This document shows, in pieces, positions 1 through 8,363 of a stretch of DNA of 39,442 nucleotides. Numbering within the stretch: position 1 is the stretch's first letter; the number at the start of each line of letters is the position of its first letter. The translations under genes and the position numbers were made by a program. The stretch lies in NCBI RefSeq assembly GCF_009192995.1, contig NZ_SDID01000021.1, positions 1 to 39,442 on the forward strand, written 5' to 3'. This DNA is from Sulfurimonas indica. GTDB taxonomy: Bacteria > Campylobacterota > Campylobacteria > Campylobacterales > Sulfurimonadaceae. A model generated the notes under the pieces. That model did no database searches and had not been told where the DNA came from. It worked only from the letters and a program-made list of their open reading frames with translations.

Positions 1-3000
1 AGCGATACACTCGATATCACAGTAACGCCTGTAGATGATGCCCCAACTATTGTATTAGATACTTATTCAGTGATTGAAGGTTCGACTTTAAATGCTACTT
101 CTGTTTTAGCAAATGATAGTGATGCAGAGGGTGATGCTATTAGTGTTGTTTCTGTTGCTAGTGATGCTAATGGTTTAAATGAGCAAGTTGTTGATGGTTC
201 ATCTACCTTTACAACGGCTCTTGGTGGGACTGTTGTTATGAATAGTGATGGAACATTTACATATACTGCACCGGTACTTAATCATACAACTGATGGACAA
301 GTAGAACAAGATTATCTTTATTATAAAGCAAGCGATGGAGCCAGTGATTCTGTATGGCAAAAAATTGAGTTGAACGTTGGAGATACTGCACCGACAGCCC
401 TTGATGATAGTGATAGTGTAGGCTTTGGTGGTACAGCTGATGGAAATGTCATAAATGGTGATGGTGGTAATGATGTTCAAGCTGATACATTAGGAGAAGA
501 CGCTACTTCTATTATTTCTGTGACATATAATGGAACTACATACAACACTTTTGATGGTAATGGAAATATTGTCATTGATACTGACAATGGTACATTGACA
601 CTAAATCAAGATGGTACTTATAGTTATGACTCTGCTTATGCTATTGGTAGTGTGAGTGGAACAAATCAAGCAGATTGGGACAGTGCAAAGATAGATTATT
701 ATGGTATTAACAGTGGTGATCCTTTTGATGCAAACGGAAACCTGGATTTATCACTCCTTACTGCAAGTAATGCAGCAAATGTCAATTTTGATGATAATAG
801 TGGCTTGGGTGTCAATGGAGGAAGTAGTGACACTAAAGTGGATGGTAATGAATATCTTGTCTTTGATGTCAATGGTAAAACATCTACTGCAACATTGGAA
901 CTTAGTAATTTCGGTAATAATGAAAATGTTGACTGGTATGCGTATAATGAACTTGGTGAATTAGTTGGTTCGGGAACAAAACGCGGTAATGGGAATGATA
1001 CTTTAGATGTCGTTAGTAATCAAACACCGGCAAATGGTAGTGACTTTATTCGCTATATTGTGATTGACCCGGCAAGTAACAGTGAAATCAGAGTAGATAG
1101 TTTAAGTTACAATGTAGATTCTACATTGAGTATCAGTGATACATTTACATATGAGTTACAAGATGCCGATGGTGACAGTTCAAGTGCAGATTTTACTGTT
1201 AATCATGATGCAACTATTGTAGGTGTTGATGATAGTGCAACTGTTTATGAGAGTGCTTTGGCAAATGGAACTGATGCATCTTCAGATGCAGAAGTTACTA
1301 CAGGCAATCTCTTTACAAATGATTTGGGTATAGGAAGCAGTGCAACTGTTGACAGTATAAATGGCACGAGTGCAAGTAATGGAGTGATTACAGTTAATAC
1401 AAGTAATGGTACTTTAGTTGTCGATGCTGCTACTGGAGATTATACGTATACATTGACAAGTTCTAATCTCAATGGTGATAATGTAGTTGAGAGTTTTACA
1501 TATAATATTACAGATGCGACCGGACAAAGTGCATCAGCACAACTCAATGTAAATATTGTTGATGATGCACCAATAGGCAGTGATGTTGTTCAAAATATTC
1601 AAGATACTTCTGCGAGTGCACAGACAACAAATCTTATCATCGTTCTTGACCGTTCAGGAAGTATGGCATGGGATTTAGAAGGTGATGCGGCTGGTGATGC
1701 TAACTTTAATGCGGATCAAGTGCGTATGGATATAGCAAAAGAGGCATTAAAATCTATGTTCGATTCGTATGATGACTTAGGAAATGTAAACATTAAATTT
1801 GTTGATTTTTCCGATAATGTCAATGAGTCAGCATGGTATGTAGATGATAAACAAAATGCGAATCTTTATCTTGATAATATAACTCCAAACGGAGGAACAT
1901 ATTATGATGATGCATTGAATGCAACAATGAATGGATATAACCCACCTGCTGCAGATAAGACATTGGTCTATTTTATCTCTGATGGTGAGCCAAACAGTGG
2001 ACATGAAGTTGATGCAGCTCTGCAGACAGACTGGGAAAATTTCTTAACAAATAATAATGTAGATATCTCTTTTGGTATCGGTATTACAGAGAGTGTGAAT
2101 CTAGACTCTTTAACACCGATTGCATATCCTGATACAAATGCGAATGGAGATACAGAGCCCTACGCTGTTCAAGTCCTTGATGCATTGGATCTAAAACAGA
2201 CACTGCTTGATACGGTAAGTGAAGGCATAGTACAAGGGGATGCATCTATCGTCAGCGGGAGTGCTGATACAGGAATTATCCTTGGTGCAGACGGTGGACA
2301 TATTGACACTGTAGTTGTAGATGGAGTAAGCTATGTATATGATGCAAATAATGCTCAACAAAGTATTACAACAAATAGAGGTGGAGTACTTGATATTGAC
2401 TTTAATACAGGAGAGTATATTTATACAATTAATCCAAACGATACAGTAAGTAATGAGCAAGAGATCTTTACAATTACTGCAATTGACGGTGATGGTGATA
2501 CAAAATCCATAGATTTAACAATCAACCTTGATTATGTTGCAAATATTGATGCTAACGTTGATAATATCATTACAAATGCTACAGATGGCAGCAGTGTGAG
2601 TGTTGCTTATGATGCATTGATACATAATGATACACTTTCATCAGACATGAAAGTAACAAATGTAGTTGCAGATAATGGAACAGATATCAATAGTGACAAC
2701 ACTGGCATAACTTTTACAGATATTGCAAATGGTGAAGCTGTTACATATACAATTTCAAATACTGATGCAAGTGTAACAGATAGTGCAAAAGCGAATGTTA
2801 CTTTGCAAAACAGTGACAGTATCCGTGGTACGGCATATGATGATATTATTATCGCAAATCGTCAAAACAGTAACAATGCAGCTACACATATTGTTCTTGC
2901 AACTGTTTTATCCGGTAGCACGTATAATCAAGATAATCAGATTGGTTTTGAATTTCAAAGATCTTTCAATGGTTCAGCAATAAACTCAATAACATTTACA

Positions 3001-3834
3001 TTGCCACAGGGTTACTTTGATACAAGTGGAAGTGGATCGACTGCTCCTTCTATAGGGGCTAGTACAGTTGGAATTGATAGCAGTGATGTGACATTTGATG
3101 CTCCTGATGGAAGTCAGACACTGACAGTTAATTTCGCACAGAACAGTTTTAGTGAAGGTGATGCTTTTTGGTTTGGTGTCGATACAGATTATATCAGTGG
3201 GAGTGCCGGTGATACAGGTGAAGATTTTGGACTGCAAGGTGTAAATGTCACTATCAACTATAGTGATGGAACTTCACAGACTGGTACATATCAGGCAAAT
3301 GCAGACGGAACGTCGAGTTTACTTTTAGATGATGGGAACTCACTAATTGGTGATGCTGGAGATGATACGCTTATTGGCAATGAGAACAGTGAACTTCTTG
3401 ATGGTGGTGCCGGTGATGATATGATATCTGCCGGAGGTGGTGATGATATGATAGTCTATGATATTCATGACAGCCTACTTGATGGAGGCAGTGGCAATGA
3501 TACACTTATCTTAAATGCAAATGATTCCATAGATTTCGGTAATATTGATACACTGAACAATACGATAATGAATATCGAAAAAATTGATTTAAGTCAGGGA
3601 GATCATATCTTAGATAATCTCTCCTTAGATGATGTACTGGATATGACAGATACCAACAATACACTCGAAATTACAGGTGATGCTGCAGATCAGGTTAATG
3701 TTGATACAACAGGCTGGACACAAGAGAGTGCTGTTGATGATGGTACGAGTACAACATATACATATTCAAATGATGCAACATCTGACAGTATTACATTGAT
3801 TGTTGATGACAATATCCAAAATACAGGTTTATAA
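1..3834 (+). CDS. Giant repeat adhesin with vWA and RTX repeats, type I-secreted (5' end outside window)
   Basis: The reading frame is open from base 1, so this is the C-terminal 1277 residues of a longer protein. In order there are VCBS/cadherin-like beta repeats rich in Asp, Asn, Gly, Ser and Thr, a von Willebrand A domain with the MIDAS motif DRSGS at about nt 1648-1662, another VCBS-like repeat (nt 2240-2530), a beta-rich domain (about nt 2880-3330), and RTX calcium-binding repeats of the GDxGDD / DGGxGDD type (nt 3349-3510). A C-terminal tail follows that would carry the type I secretion signal. There is no Cys in the visible part and the protein is very acidic, as usual for calcium-rich surface adhesins of the LapA/RTX kind. 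A GTG at nt 70 is internal, not the start. The gene ends within an intrinsic terminator. The transporter genes are not in the window. Role in attachment or biofilm is inferred from the domain order. Confidence 0.88.
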   Translation, partial: SDTLDITVTPVDDAPTIVLDTYSVIEGSTLNATSVLANDSDAEGDAISVVSVASDANGLNEQVVDGSSTFTTALGGTVVMNSDGTFTYTAPVLNHTTDGQVEQDYLYYKASDGASDSVWQKIELNVGDTAPTALDDSDSVGFGGTADGNVINGDGGNDVQADTLGEDATSIISVTYNGTTYNTFDGNGNIVIDTDNGTLTLNQDGTYSYDSAYAIGSVSGTNQADWDSAKIDYYGINSGDPFDANGNLDLSLLTASNAANVNFDDNSGLGVNGGSSDTKVDGNEYLVFDVNGKTSTATLELSNFGNNENVDWYAYNELGELVGSGTKRGNGNDTLDVVSNQTPANGSDFIRYIVIDPASNSEIRVDSLSYNVDSTLSISDTFTYELQDADGDSSSADFTVNHDATIVGVDDSATVYESALANGTDASSDAEVTTGNLFTNDLGIGSSATVDSINGTSASNGVITVNTSNGTLVVDAATGDYTYTLTSSNLNGDNVVESFTYNITDATGQSASAQLNVNIVDDAPIGSDVVQNIQDTSASAQTTNLIIVLDRSGSMAWDLEGDAAGDANFNADQVRMDIAKEALKSMFDSYDDLGNVNIKFVDFSDNVNESAWYVDDKQNANLYLDNITPNGGTYYDDALNATMNGYNPPAADKTLVYFISDGEPNSGHEVDAALQTDWENFLTNNNVDISFGIGITESVNLDSLTPIAYPDTNANGDTEPYAVQVLDALDLKQTLLDTVSEGIVQGDASIVSGSADTGIILGADGGHIDTVVVDGVSYVYDANNAQQSITTNRGGVLDIDFNTGEYIYTINPNDTVSNEQEIFTITAIDGDGDTKSIDLTINLDYVANIDANVDNIITNATDGSSVSVAYDALIHNDTLSSDMKVTNVVADNGTDINSDNTGITFTDIANGEAVTYTISNTDASVTDSAKANVTLQNSDSIRGTAYDDIIIANRQNSNNAATHIVLATVLSGSTYNQDNQIGFEFQRSFNGSAINSITFTLPQGYFDTSGSGSTAPSIGASTVGIDSSDVTFDAPDGSQTLTVNFAQNSFSEGDAFWFGVDTDYISGSAGDTGEDFGLQGVNVTINYSDGTSQTGTYQANADGTSSLLLDDGNSLIGDAGDDTLIGNENSELLDGGAGDDMISAGGGDDMIVYDIHDSLLDGGSGNDTLILNANDSIDFGNIDTLNNTIMNIEKIDLSQGDHILDNLSLDDVLDMTDTNNTLEITGDAADQVNVDTTGWTQESAVDDGTSTTYTYSNDATSDSITLIVDDNIQNTGL

Positions 3835-3854
3835 GTGGGTAAACCTGTTTTTTT
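3823..3854 (+). terminator. Intrinsic terminator of the adhesin gene
   Basis: A perfect 9-bp inverted repeat (3823-3831 with 3840-3848) closes an 8-nt loop and is followed by a T run to 3854. The adhesin stop codon TAA (3832-3834) lies in the loop. This separates the adhesin from the downstream regulator. Confidence 0.88.
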
Positions 3855-3862
3855 GCTACAAT
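3854..3862 (+). promoter_or_regulatory. Extended -10 promoter for the response regulator
   Basis: TGCTACAAT is an extended -10 element (TG-N-TACAAT, -10 at 3857-3862) directly after the terminator T run. It predicts a start near 3869 and a leader of about 25 nt that includes the AGGA ribosome site (3881-3884). No clear -35 box is visible, which is usual for Campylobacterota sigma-70 promoters. Confidence 0.5.
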
Positions 3863-3893
3863 TTCATAAAGAAGCACAAAAGGATGGGTGAAC

Positions 3894-4568
3894 GTGAGTG
3901 CAAATATTGTCATTGTAGAAGATGAAGAGGATTTACTAGAACTCTTAGAGTACAACCTTGCTAAAGAGGGTTTTGATATCATTGGATTTTTAAATACGAA
4001 AACAGTAGCACAGATTCTTGATGAAGAAGATATCGACCTGCTCATCATGGACAGAAATCTTCCTGGGGTGGAGGGAAGTGAGTTTGTCAAAGAGCTGCGT
4101 GAGGATGGGCTGGATGTCCCTGTCATATTTTTAAGTGCAAAAGACAGAGATGAAGATATCGAAGAGGGGTTTGAACGTGGTGGAGATGACTACATCACAA
4201 AGCCTTTTAATATGAAAGAGCTCATTTTACGTGTACGCTCCATCTTAAAAAGAACATCCAAAAAACACCATGAAGGAAAGCTTACATTCCGTGATCTGGT
4301 ATTGGATAAAAGTACACGTGAGGTCTTGGTTGATGGGCAAAATGTTGAAGTAACCAAGTTGGAGTTTGATCTTTTGGTAGAGTTTATTATGAATAAAAAC
4401 TCGGTACTTGAGCGTGATTATCTTTTAGAAAATGTCTGGGGAGACAGTGAAAACTATCAGTACAAAACTGTTAATGTCGCTATCAACAGACTCAAAGAAA
4501 AGATAGATCCAGATAAAAGTAAAGATTACATCCAAACAGTTCGAGGCGTTGGTTACAAGTTGTGTTAA
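3894..4568 (+). CDS. OmpR/PhoB-family response regulator
   Basis: A two-domain DNA-binding response regulator of about 224 residues. The receiver domain has the acidic pair in VEDEED, a phosphoacceptor Asp in LLIMDRNLPG (about residue 53) and the conserved Lys in YITKPF. A C-terminal winged helix (about residues 125-222) follows, ending with the family-typical RGVGYKL. AGGA at 3881-3884 sits 9 nt before GTG 3894 but only 3 nt before the alternative GTG 3888, so I prefer 3894. The next gene starts inside this stop codon. That gene is membrane-anchored but has no kinase domain, so the phosphate donor is not obvious here. Its position behind the adhesin gene suggests envelope or surface control, but this is only inference. 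Confidence 0.9.
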   Translation: MSANIVIVEDEEDLLELLEYNLAKEGFDIIGFLNTKTVAQILDEEDIDLLIMDRNLPGVEGSEFVKELREDGLDVPVIFLSAKDRDEDIEEGFERGGDDYITKPFNMKELILRVRSILKRTSKKHHEGKLTFRDLVLDKSTREVLVDGQNVEVTKLEFDLLVEFIMNKNSVLERDYLLENVWGDSENYQYKTVNVAINRLKEKIDPDKSKDYIQTVRGVGYKLC

Positions 4569-4930
4569 AAATTTTTAAAGATATCTATTTCCATTTTATT
4601 CTAAAAGTCGCCTCGTTATTTTTACTTCTTTTTTTCTTTATTTATATCATCTTGCACACTGCATCAATAAATGAAAATATGCAGTGGTTCTTTATAGCCT
4701 TTGGTTTTTTACTTACATTTGGAATTGTCGCTTTTATGGCTTACAGACTTTATAGTAAACTCAAAGAAGATATAGAGTCCTTAAGTGAATATCTTAAAAA
4801 AATAGATGCAAAAGAGTATGATGCAGAGATAAAAATCATACACTATATAGACTTTTTAGAACTCTCTCTTCTCCTTAAAAATCTTGTGAAAAGAATCTAT
4901 CAAAGAGAGAAAAAGTCTGCAAAAAAATAG
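4562..4930 (+). CDS. Small two-TM, HAMP-like membrane protein (kinase-less sensor)
   Basis: 122 residues starting at GTG 4562, overlapping the regulator stop codon, so translation is probably coupled. Two hydrophobic segments (about residues 10-32 and 40-62) are followed by a charged helical stretch (about 64-115) that resembles a HAMP or signalling helix, ending in a Lys-rich tail. The layout is that of the N-terminal part of a sensor histidine kinase, but there is no H-box, N-box or ATP-binding domain, and none appears downstream in any frame before the next gene at 4996. A run of seven A's precedes the stop. It may be a degenerated sensor or a true kinase-free partner of the regulator. Function is not established. 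Confidence 0.72.
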   Translation: MLKIFKDIYFHFILKVASLFLLLFFFIYIILHTASINENMQWFFIAFGFLLTFGIVAFMAYRLYSKLKEDIESLSEYLKKIDAKEYDAEIKIIHYIDFLELSLLLKNLVKRIYQREKKSAKK

Positions 4931-4974
4931 CATAATGCAATATTTTTATCTTTCTCTTTTTTCTTGCGTTATAT

Positions 4975-5001
4975 TTTCATCTACAGGAGCAGTAGATGAA
5001 A
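4975..5001 (+). promoter_or_regulatory. Dyad with Shine-Dalgarno in the loop and start codon in the stem
   Basis: A perfect 10-bp inverted repeat, TTTCATCTAC (4975-4984) with GTAGATGAAA (4992-5001), surrounds the 7-nt loop AGGAGCA. The loop carries the AGGAG ribosome site (4985-4989) and the right arm carries the ATG of the HTH gene (4996-4998). In RNA this is an initiation hairpin. In DNA it is an operator-like dyad. Confidence 0.7.
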
Positions 5002-5208
5002 GATTTTCGTGCAATTATTGAAAGTTTAAGAGAATATCTGGCAAAAGACGGAAGAAAAAAGGTCTATGATAAAGATATAGCAGCACTCCTTGGAATCTCC
5101 CAAGCACACTTTGCAACAATTAAAAAACGCAATGCAACACCGTATGTAGAAATTTTAAAGTTTTGTCATAGAGAGGGACTCTCTTGTTGTGAGCTCTTTT
5201 TTGATTAA
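4996..5208 (+). CDS. Small HTH DNA-binding protein (phage CI-repressor-like)
   Basis: 70 residues. The central segment, about residues 22-45 (DKDIAALLGISQAHFATIKK), reads as a helix-turn-helix, and the whole resembles the short N-terminal domain of CI/Cro-type repressors (Bac_CI_repr family). There is no effector or oligomerisation domain. A Cys pair lies near the C-terminus (SCCELF). AGGAG at 4985-4989 gives 6-nt spacing to the ATG, and both lie within a perfect dyad that could be its own operator. The stop codon overlaps the convergent dnaX stop by 4 nt (TTAA). It is likely an autoregulated small transcription factor. Targets are unknown. Confidence 0.75.
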   Translation: MKDFRAIIESLREYLAKDGRKKVYDKDIAALLGISQAHFATIKKRNATPYVEILKFCHREGLSCCELFFD

Positions 5209-6941
5209 ATTTTTGACTGGATTGTCACTTTTTTTGCTTCAAACAGTTCTATGGCCTTTTCTATCATAGGTTCTTTTGTAATGTTTGTTCCATCCACTTC
5301 ATCCTGCACAGAAGGCTCATCACAGTTACTTACACAGCTAGCTGCACCGCCTGCTTCTATATCTTCAATAGTTGAGGCACTTTGTGCACCTTGAGGCTCG
5401 TTAGACATGCTCTCTTGTACTTGTTTTTGTACTTCTTTTTTTTGCTCTACTATCTTTTTTGAACAAGGCACACCTTTGATAACAGTTTCAAAACCAAAAG
5501 TCTCACGTACAAGCTGTTTAATGACACCATAACCATGTCTCAGTGCTTTTTTACACTCTTCATCAGCACAGCTCTCCCAAGTAAGTGTGTTGTCACTAAA
5601 AGAGATGAAATGAATTTGTGCTTTAAAACACTCTCCAAGCGCTGCATTTCTATCCGTGATTTTTGCGATGAGTTCTTGGAATATTTCTAAATCAGGGTCT
5701 GTTTTTTTCTCTTCTTCTACGATTTGAGGTGTTGGTTCAGCTGGGACTTCTTCTTGAAGACTCTCTTGCTGTGTAGCCACTACACCATTCATCTCAGGTG
5801 TACTCTCTTGTAGTTTTATCTTTACAGGTGGTGCTGTCTGGGTTGTTTCTTGCGTGAGGATATCAGGACGAGGAACATCTTTTTGAAATGACTCTATCAT
5901 CTGGTCAATCTCACGGATACGAAGTGCTTCAATCATCTTGAAAAATATCATGCTCAGCACAAAAGAACCATCTGCATTAATGCTAAAGAGATATTTTGAT
6001 TCACTTAAAATTCTAAAGAATCTGTCAAGAACAAGTGTTGAAAAGAGGGCATCCTGATGGTACATCTTCTCTTTTAAAAAGGCGATAAGCTCATCGACTA
6101 CCATCTCGGATTCATAATCTTCAAGCACTTTTGTGTACTCTACAAGTTTTGCATAATCTTTTGCAAAAACAGCATCAAAAAGCTCAGAGATGAATTTTGG
6201 ATCAACAAGTCCGAGCATATCCGTAACCGTTCGCACATCGACATGGTTTTTTGAGTAGATGATGGCCTGGTCAAGCAGAGTAAGTGTATCACGTAGACTG
6301 CCACTCCCACTTCGTGCTAAAATCTCTAAAGCATCATGTTCAAAGCTGATACCTTCAAGATTTAAAATATGTGCCAAATGGTCCACTATCTTGTTGGTAG
6401 CTATGCTTTTAAAACGAAAGTGCTGTGTACGGCTGAGAATTGTTGCCGGGAGTTTGAGTGGGTCTGTCGTTGCTAAGATAAACTTGACATATTCAGGTGG
6501 CTCTTCAAGGGTTTTCAGCAAAGCATTAAAGGCCTCTTTTGTAAGCATATGGACTTCATCGATGATAAAGATTTTATAGCGTGCGGCAGCCGGTTTGTAT
6601 TTTGTCTGTTCAATGAGGTCCCGAATATCATCAATCTTACGTGAGGATGCTCCATCCATCTCGATGATGTCCATATGGCGTCCCTCTTTTGCCATTACAC
6701 AGTTTGAACATTTATCGCAAGGCTGATGGCTCATCCCCTCTTCACAAATGAGAGCCTTGGCAAAGATTCGTGCAGTAGAGGTTTTACCACTCCCGCGCAG
6801 TCCTGAGAAGAGATAAGCATGTGAGAGTCTGTTTGCATCAAGAGCAAGAGAAAGAGTCTGAGCGATGGTCTCTTGACCGATAAGCTCATCAAAATTGGAT
6901 GGTCGATATTTTCTCGCTAGTACTTCATGTGCTTCTCTCAA
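5205..6941 (-). CDS. dnaX: DNA polymerase III subunit gamma/tau
   Basis: 578 residues. This is the AAA+ clamp-loader ATPase of the replisome: Walker A in GLRGSGKTS (about residues 47-55), a zinc site made of Cys66, Cys75, Cys78 and Cys81, a Walker B-type segment IIDEVHML, sensor region and SRC-equivalent LSRTQHF. A middle domain follows, then a long Glu/Lys/Gln-rich, poorly conserved C-terminal region typical of tau. The start is TTG, supported by AAGGAG 7 nt upstream on the minus strand. An eight-A run in the coding strand (complement of 5436-5443, around residue 500) could allow slippage to a shorter product. rhlE is divergent upstream and the small HTH gene converges at the 3' end. Confidence 0.97.
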   Translation of the reverse strand: MREAHEVLARKYRPSNFDELIGQETIAQTLSLALDANRLSHAYLFSGLRGSGKTSTARIFAKALICEEGMSHQPCDKCSNCVMAKEGRHMDIIEMDGASSRKIDDIRDLIEQTKYKPAAARYKIFIIDEVHMLTKEAFNALLKTLEEPPEYVKFILATTDPLKLPATILSRTQHFRFKSIATNKIVDHLAHILNLEGISFEHDALEILARSGSGSLRDTLTLLDQAIIYSKNHVDVRTVTDMLGLVDPKFISELFDAVFAKDYAKLVEYTKVLEDYESEMVVDELIAFLKEKMYHQDALFSTLVLDRFFRILSESKYLFSINADGSFVLSMIFFKMIEALRIREIDQMIESFQKDVPRPDILTQETTQTAPPVKIKLQESTPEMNGVVATQQESLQEEVPAEPTPQIVEEEKKTDPDLEIFQELIAKITDRNAALGECFKAQIHFISFSDNTLTWESCADEECKKALRHGYGVIKQLVRETFGFETVIKGVPCSKKIVEQKKEVQKQVQESMSNEPQGAQSASTIEDIEAGGAASCVSNCDEPSVQDEVDGTNITKEPMIEKAIELFEAKKVTIQSKI

Positions 6942-7052
6942 CTTCTTGCTCCTTAAATAATAATAAGTGATTTTACCACGAGGTTGTTTAAGTTATGCTA
7001 TTATGAATTAGAGTTCTTCAAAAGAAGTCTAATATTAATACAATGGAAATAT

Positions 7053-8300
7053 ATGTCATTCGACAAACTCGGTTTATCAAAACCACTACTACAAGCTATA
7101 AAAGAGCAGGGCTATGTCAGCCCGACACCAATTCAGCAAAAAGCAATACCCGTCATTTTAGAGGGTAAAGATATTTTAGCCGGAGCACAGACAGGCACAG
7201 GAAAAACTGCAGGATTTACACTGCCATTACTAGAACTGCTCTCACGCAAGCAGATGCCAAAAGGTAAACACTACCCAAAAGCACTTATCTTAACACCGAC
7301 AAGAGAACTTGCTGCTCAGGTTGGTGAGAGTGTAGCACTTTACGGGAAACACCTCCCTTTTAAATCAACGGTCATCTTTGGTGGCGTGAAAATCAACCCA
7401 CAAATCACACAGCTCAAAAAAGGAGTTGATATTGTCATCGCAACACCTGGGCGGCTGCTTGATCATCTCTCACAAAAGACGATAGATTTGCGAAAGATTG
7501 AGTTTTTAATCTTGGATGAGGCTGATAGAATGCTTGATATGGGATTTATCAATGACATAAAAAAAGTACTTAATGTTGTGCCAAAACAAAAGCAGACGCT
7601 CCTTTTTTCTGCAACATATTCAAATGAGATAAAAAAACTCTCAAACTCACTTTTAAAGTCACCTGCAGTTGTTGAAGTTGCACGTCAAAACAGATCGAGT
7701 GAACAGGTTTCTCAATCTGTTTATCATGTTGATAAAGGACGTAAACGAGAGCTTTTAACCCATCTCATAAATGAAGGAAAATGGCAACAGGTCTTGGTCT
7801 TTACCCGAACAAAACATGGTGCAAATAAGCTTACAGGCCAACTTGAAAAAGATGGCATTCCTGCTGCTAGCATTCATGGAAACAAATCACAAAATGCTAG
7901 AACAAAAGCATTGGCTGACTTTAAAAAGGGTGATGTCCATGTGCTTGTGGCAACGGATATTGCAGCACGCGGTATTGACATCGACCAACTGCCTCATGTT
8001 ATCAATTATGAGTTGCCAAATGTGAGTGAAGATTATGTGCATCGAATTGGTAGAACTGGACGTGCAGGCAATGAGGGTGAAGCACTCTCACTTGTTTGTA
8101 TTGATGAAGATGACTATCTTAAAAACATAGAAAAGCTGATAAAAAAAGATATCCCAAAAGTGTGGCTTAAAGGTTTTAAACCAGATCCAAACATCAAAGC
8201 TGAGCCAATTAATAAAGGTGGTGGCAGAGGACGTGGGAGAAGTGGTGGCCCACGCAACAAAACACGAAGTTCAGGCAGTAGTTCTTCTAGAAGAGGGTAA
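7053..8300 (+). CDS. rhlE: DEAD-box RNA helicase, RhlE type
   Basis: 415 residues from ATG 7053; the frame is open further upstream to 6984 but that extension is not conserved-looking. All DEAD-box motifs are visible: Q motif (PTPIQQK), Walker A AQTGTGKT (about 45-52), [22 protein letters not shown], then domain 2 with [10 protein letters not shown] and HRIGRTGR. The tail after about residue 380 is rich in Gly, Arg and Ser (RGRGRSGG), as in RhlE/CsdA proteins, and should bind RNA non-specifically. It unwinds structured RNA in ribosome assembly or mRNA decay. It stands alone, divergent from dnaX. Confidence 0.95.
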   Translation: MSFDKLGLSKPLLQAIKEQGYVSPTPIQQKAIPVILEGKDILAGAQTGTGKTAGFTLPLLELLSRKQMPKGKHYPKALILTPTRELAAQVGESVALYGKHLPFKSTVIFGGVKINPQITQLKKGVDIVIATPGRLLDHLSQKTIDLRKIEFLILDEADRMLDMGFINDIKKVLNVVPKQKQTLLFSATYSNEIKKLSNSLLKSPAVVEVARQNRSSEQVSQSVYHVDKGRKRELLTHLINEGKWQQVLVFTRTKHGANKLTGQLEKDGIPAASIHGNKSQNARTKALADFKKGDVHVLVATDIAARGIDIDQLPHVINYELPNVSEDYVHRIGRTGRAGNEGEALSLVCIDEDDYLKNIEKLIKKDIPKVWLKGFKPDPNIKAEPINKGGGRGRGRSGGPRNKTRSSGSSSSRRG

Positions 8301-8339
8301 ACCAGCCCTCATTTTACCTCCCTCATTACCAACTTAAGT

Positions 8340-8345
8340 TATAAT
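8340..8345 (+). promoter_or_regulatory. -10 box for the murL-murD2 unit
   Basis: TATAAT at 8340-8345 sits about 19 nt before ATG 8364. The predicted start near 8352 would leave a leader of only 12-21 nt with no clear Shine-Dalgarno sequence. No convincing -35 is seen. Confidence 0.45.
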
Positions 8346-8363
8346 ATCTCTATTAAATTAAAA

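Noticed and set aside
1-3834. Tandem DNA repeats in the adhesin gene
   Set aside because: Protein repeats are divergent; the recurrent GATGGTG-like words come from Asp/Gly codons, and I see no exact tandem unit.
3791-4126. 111-residue minus-strand frame over the response regulator start
   Set aside because: Ser-rich complement of the receiver domain, crossing a terminator; no support.
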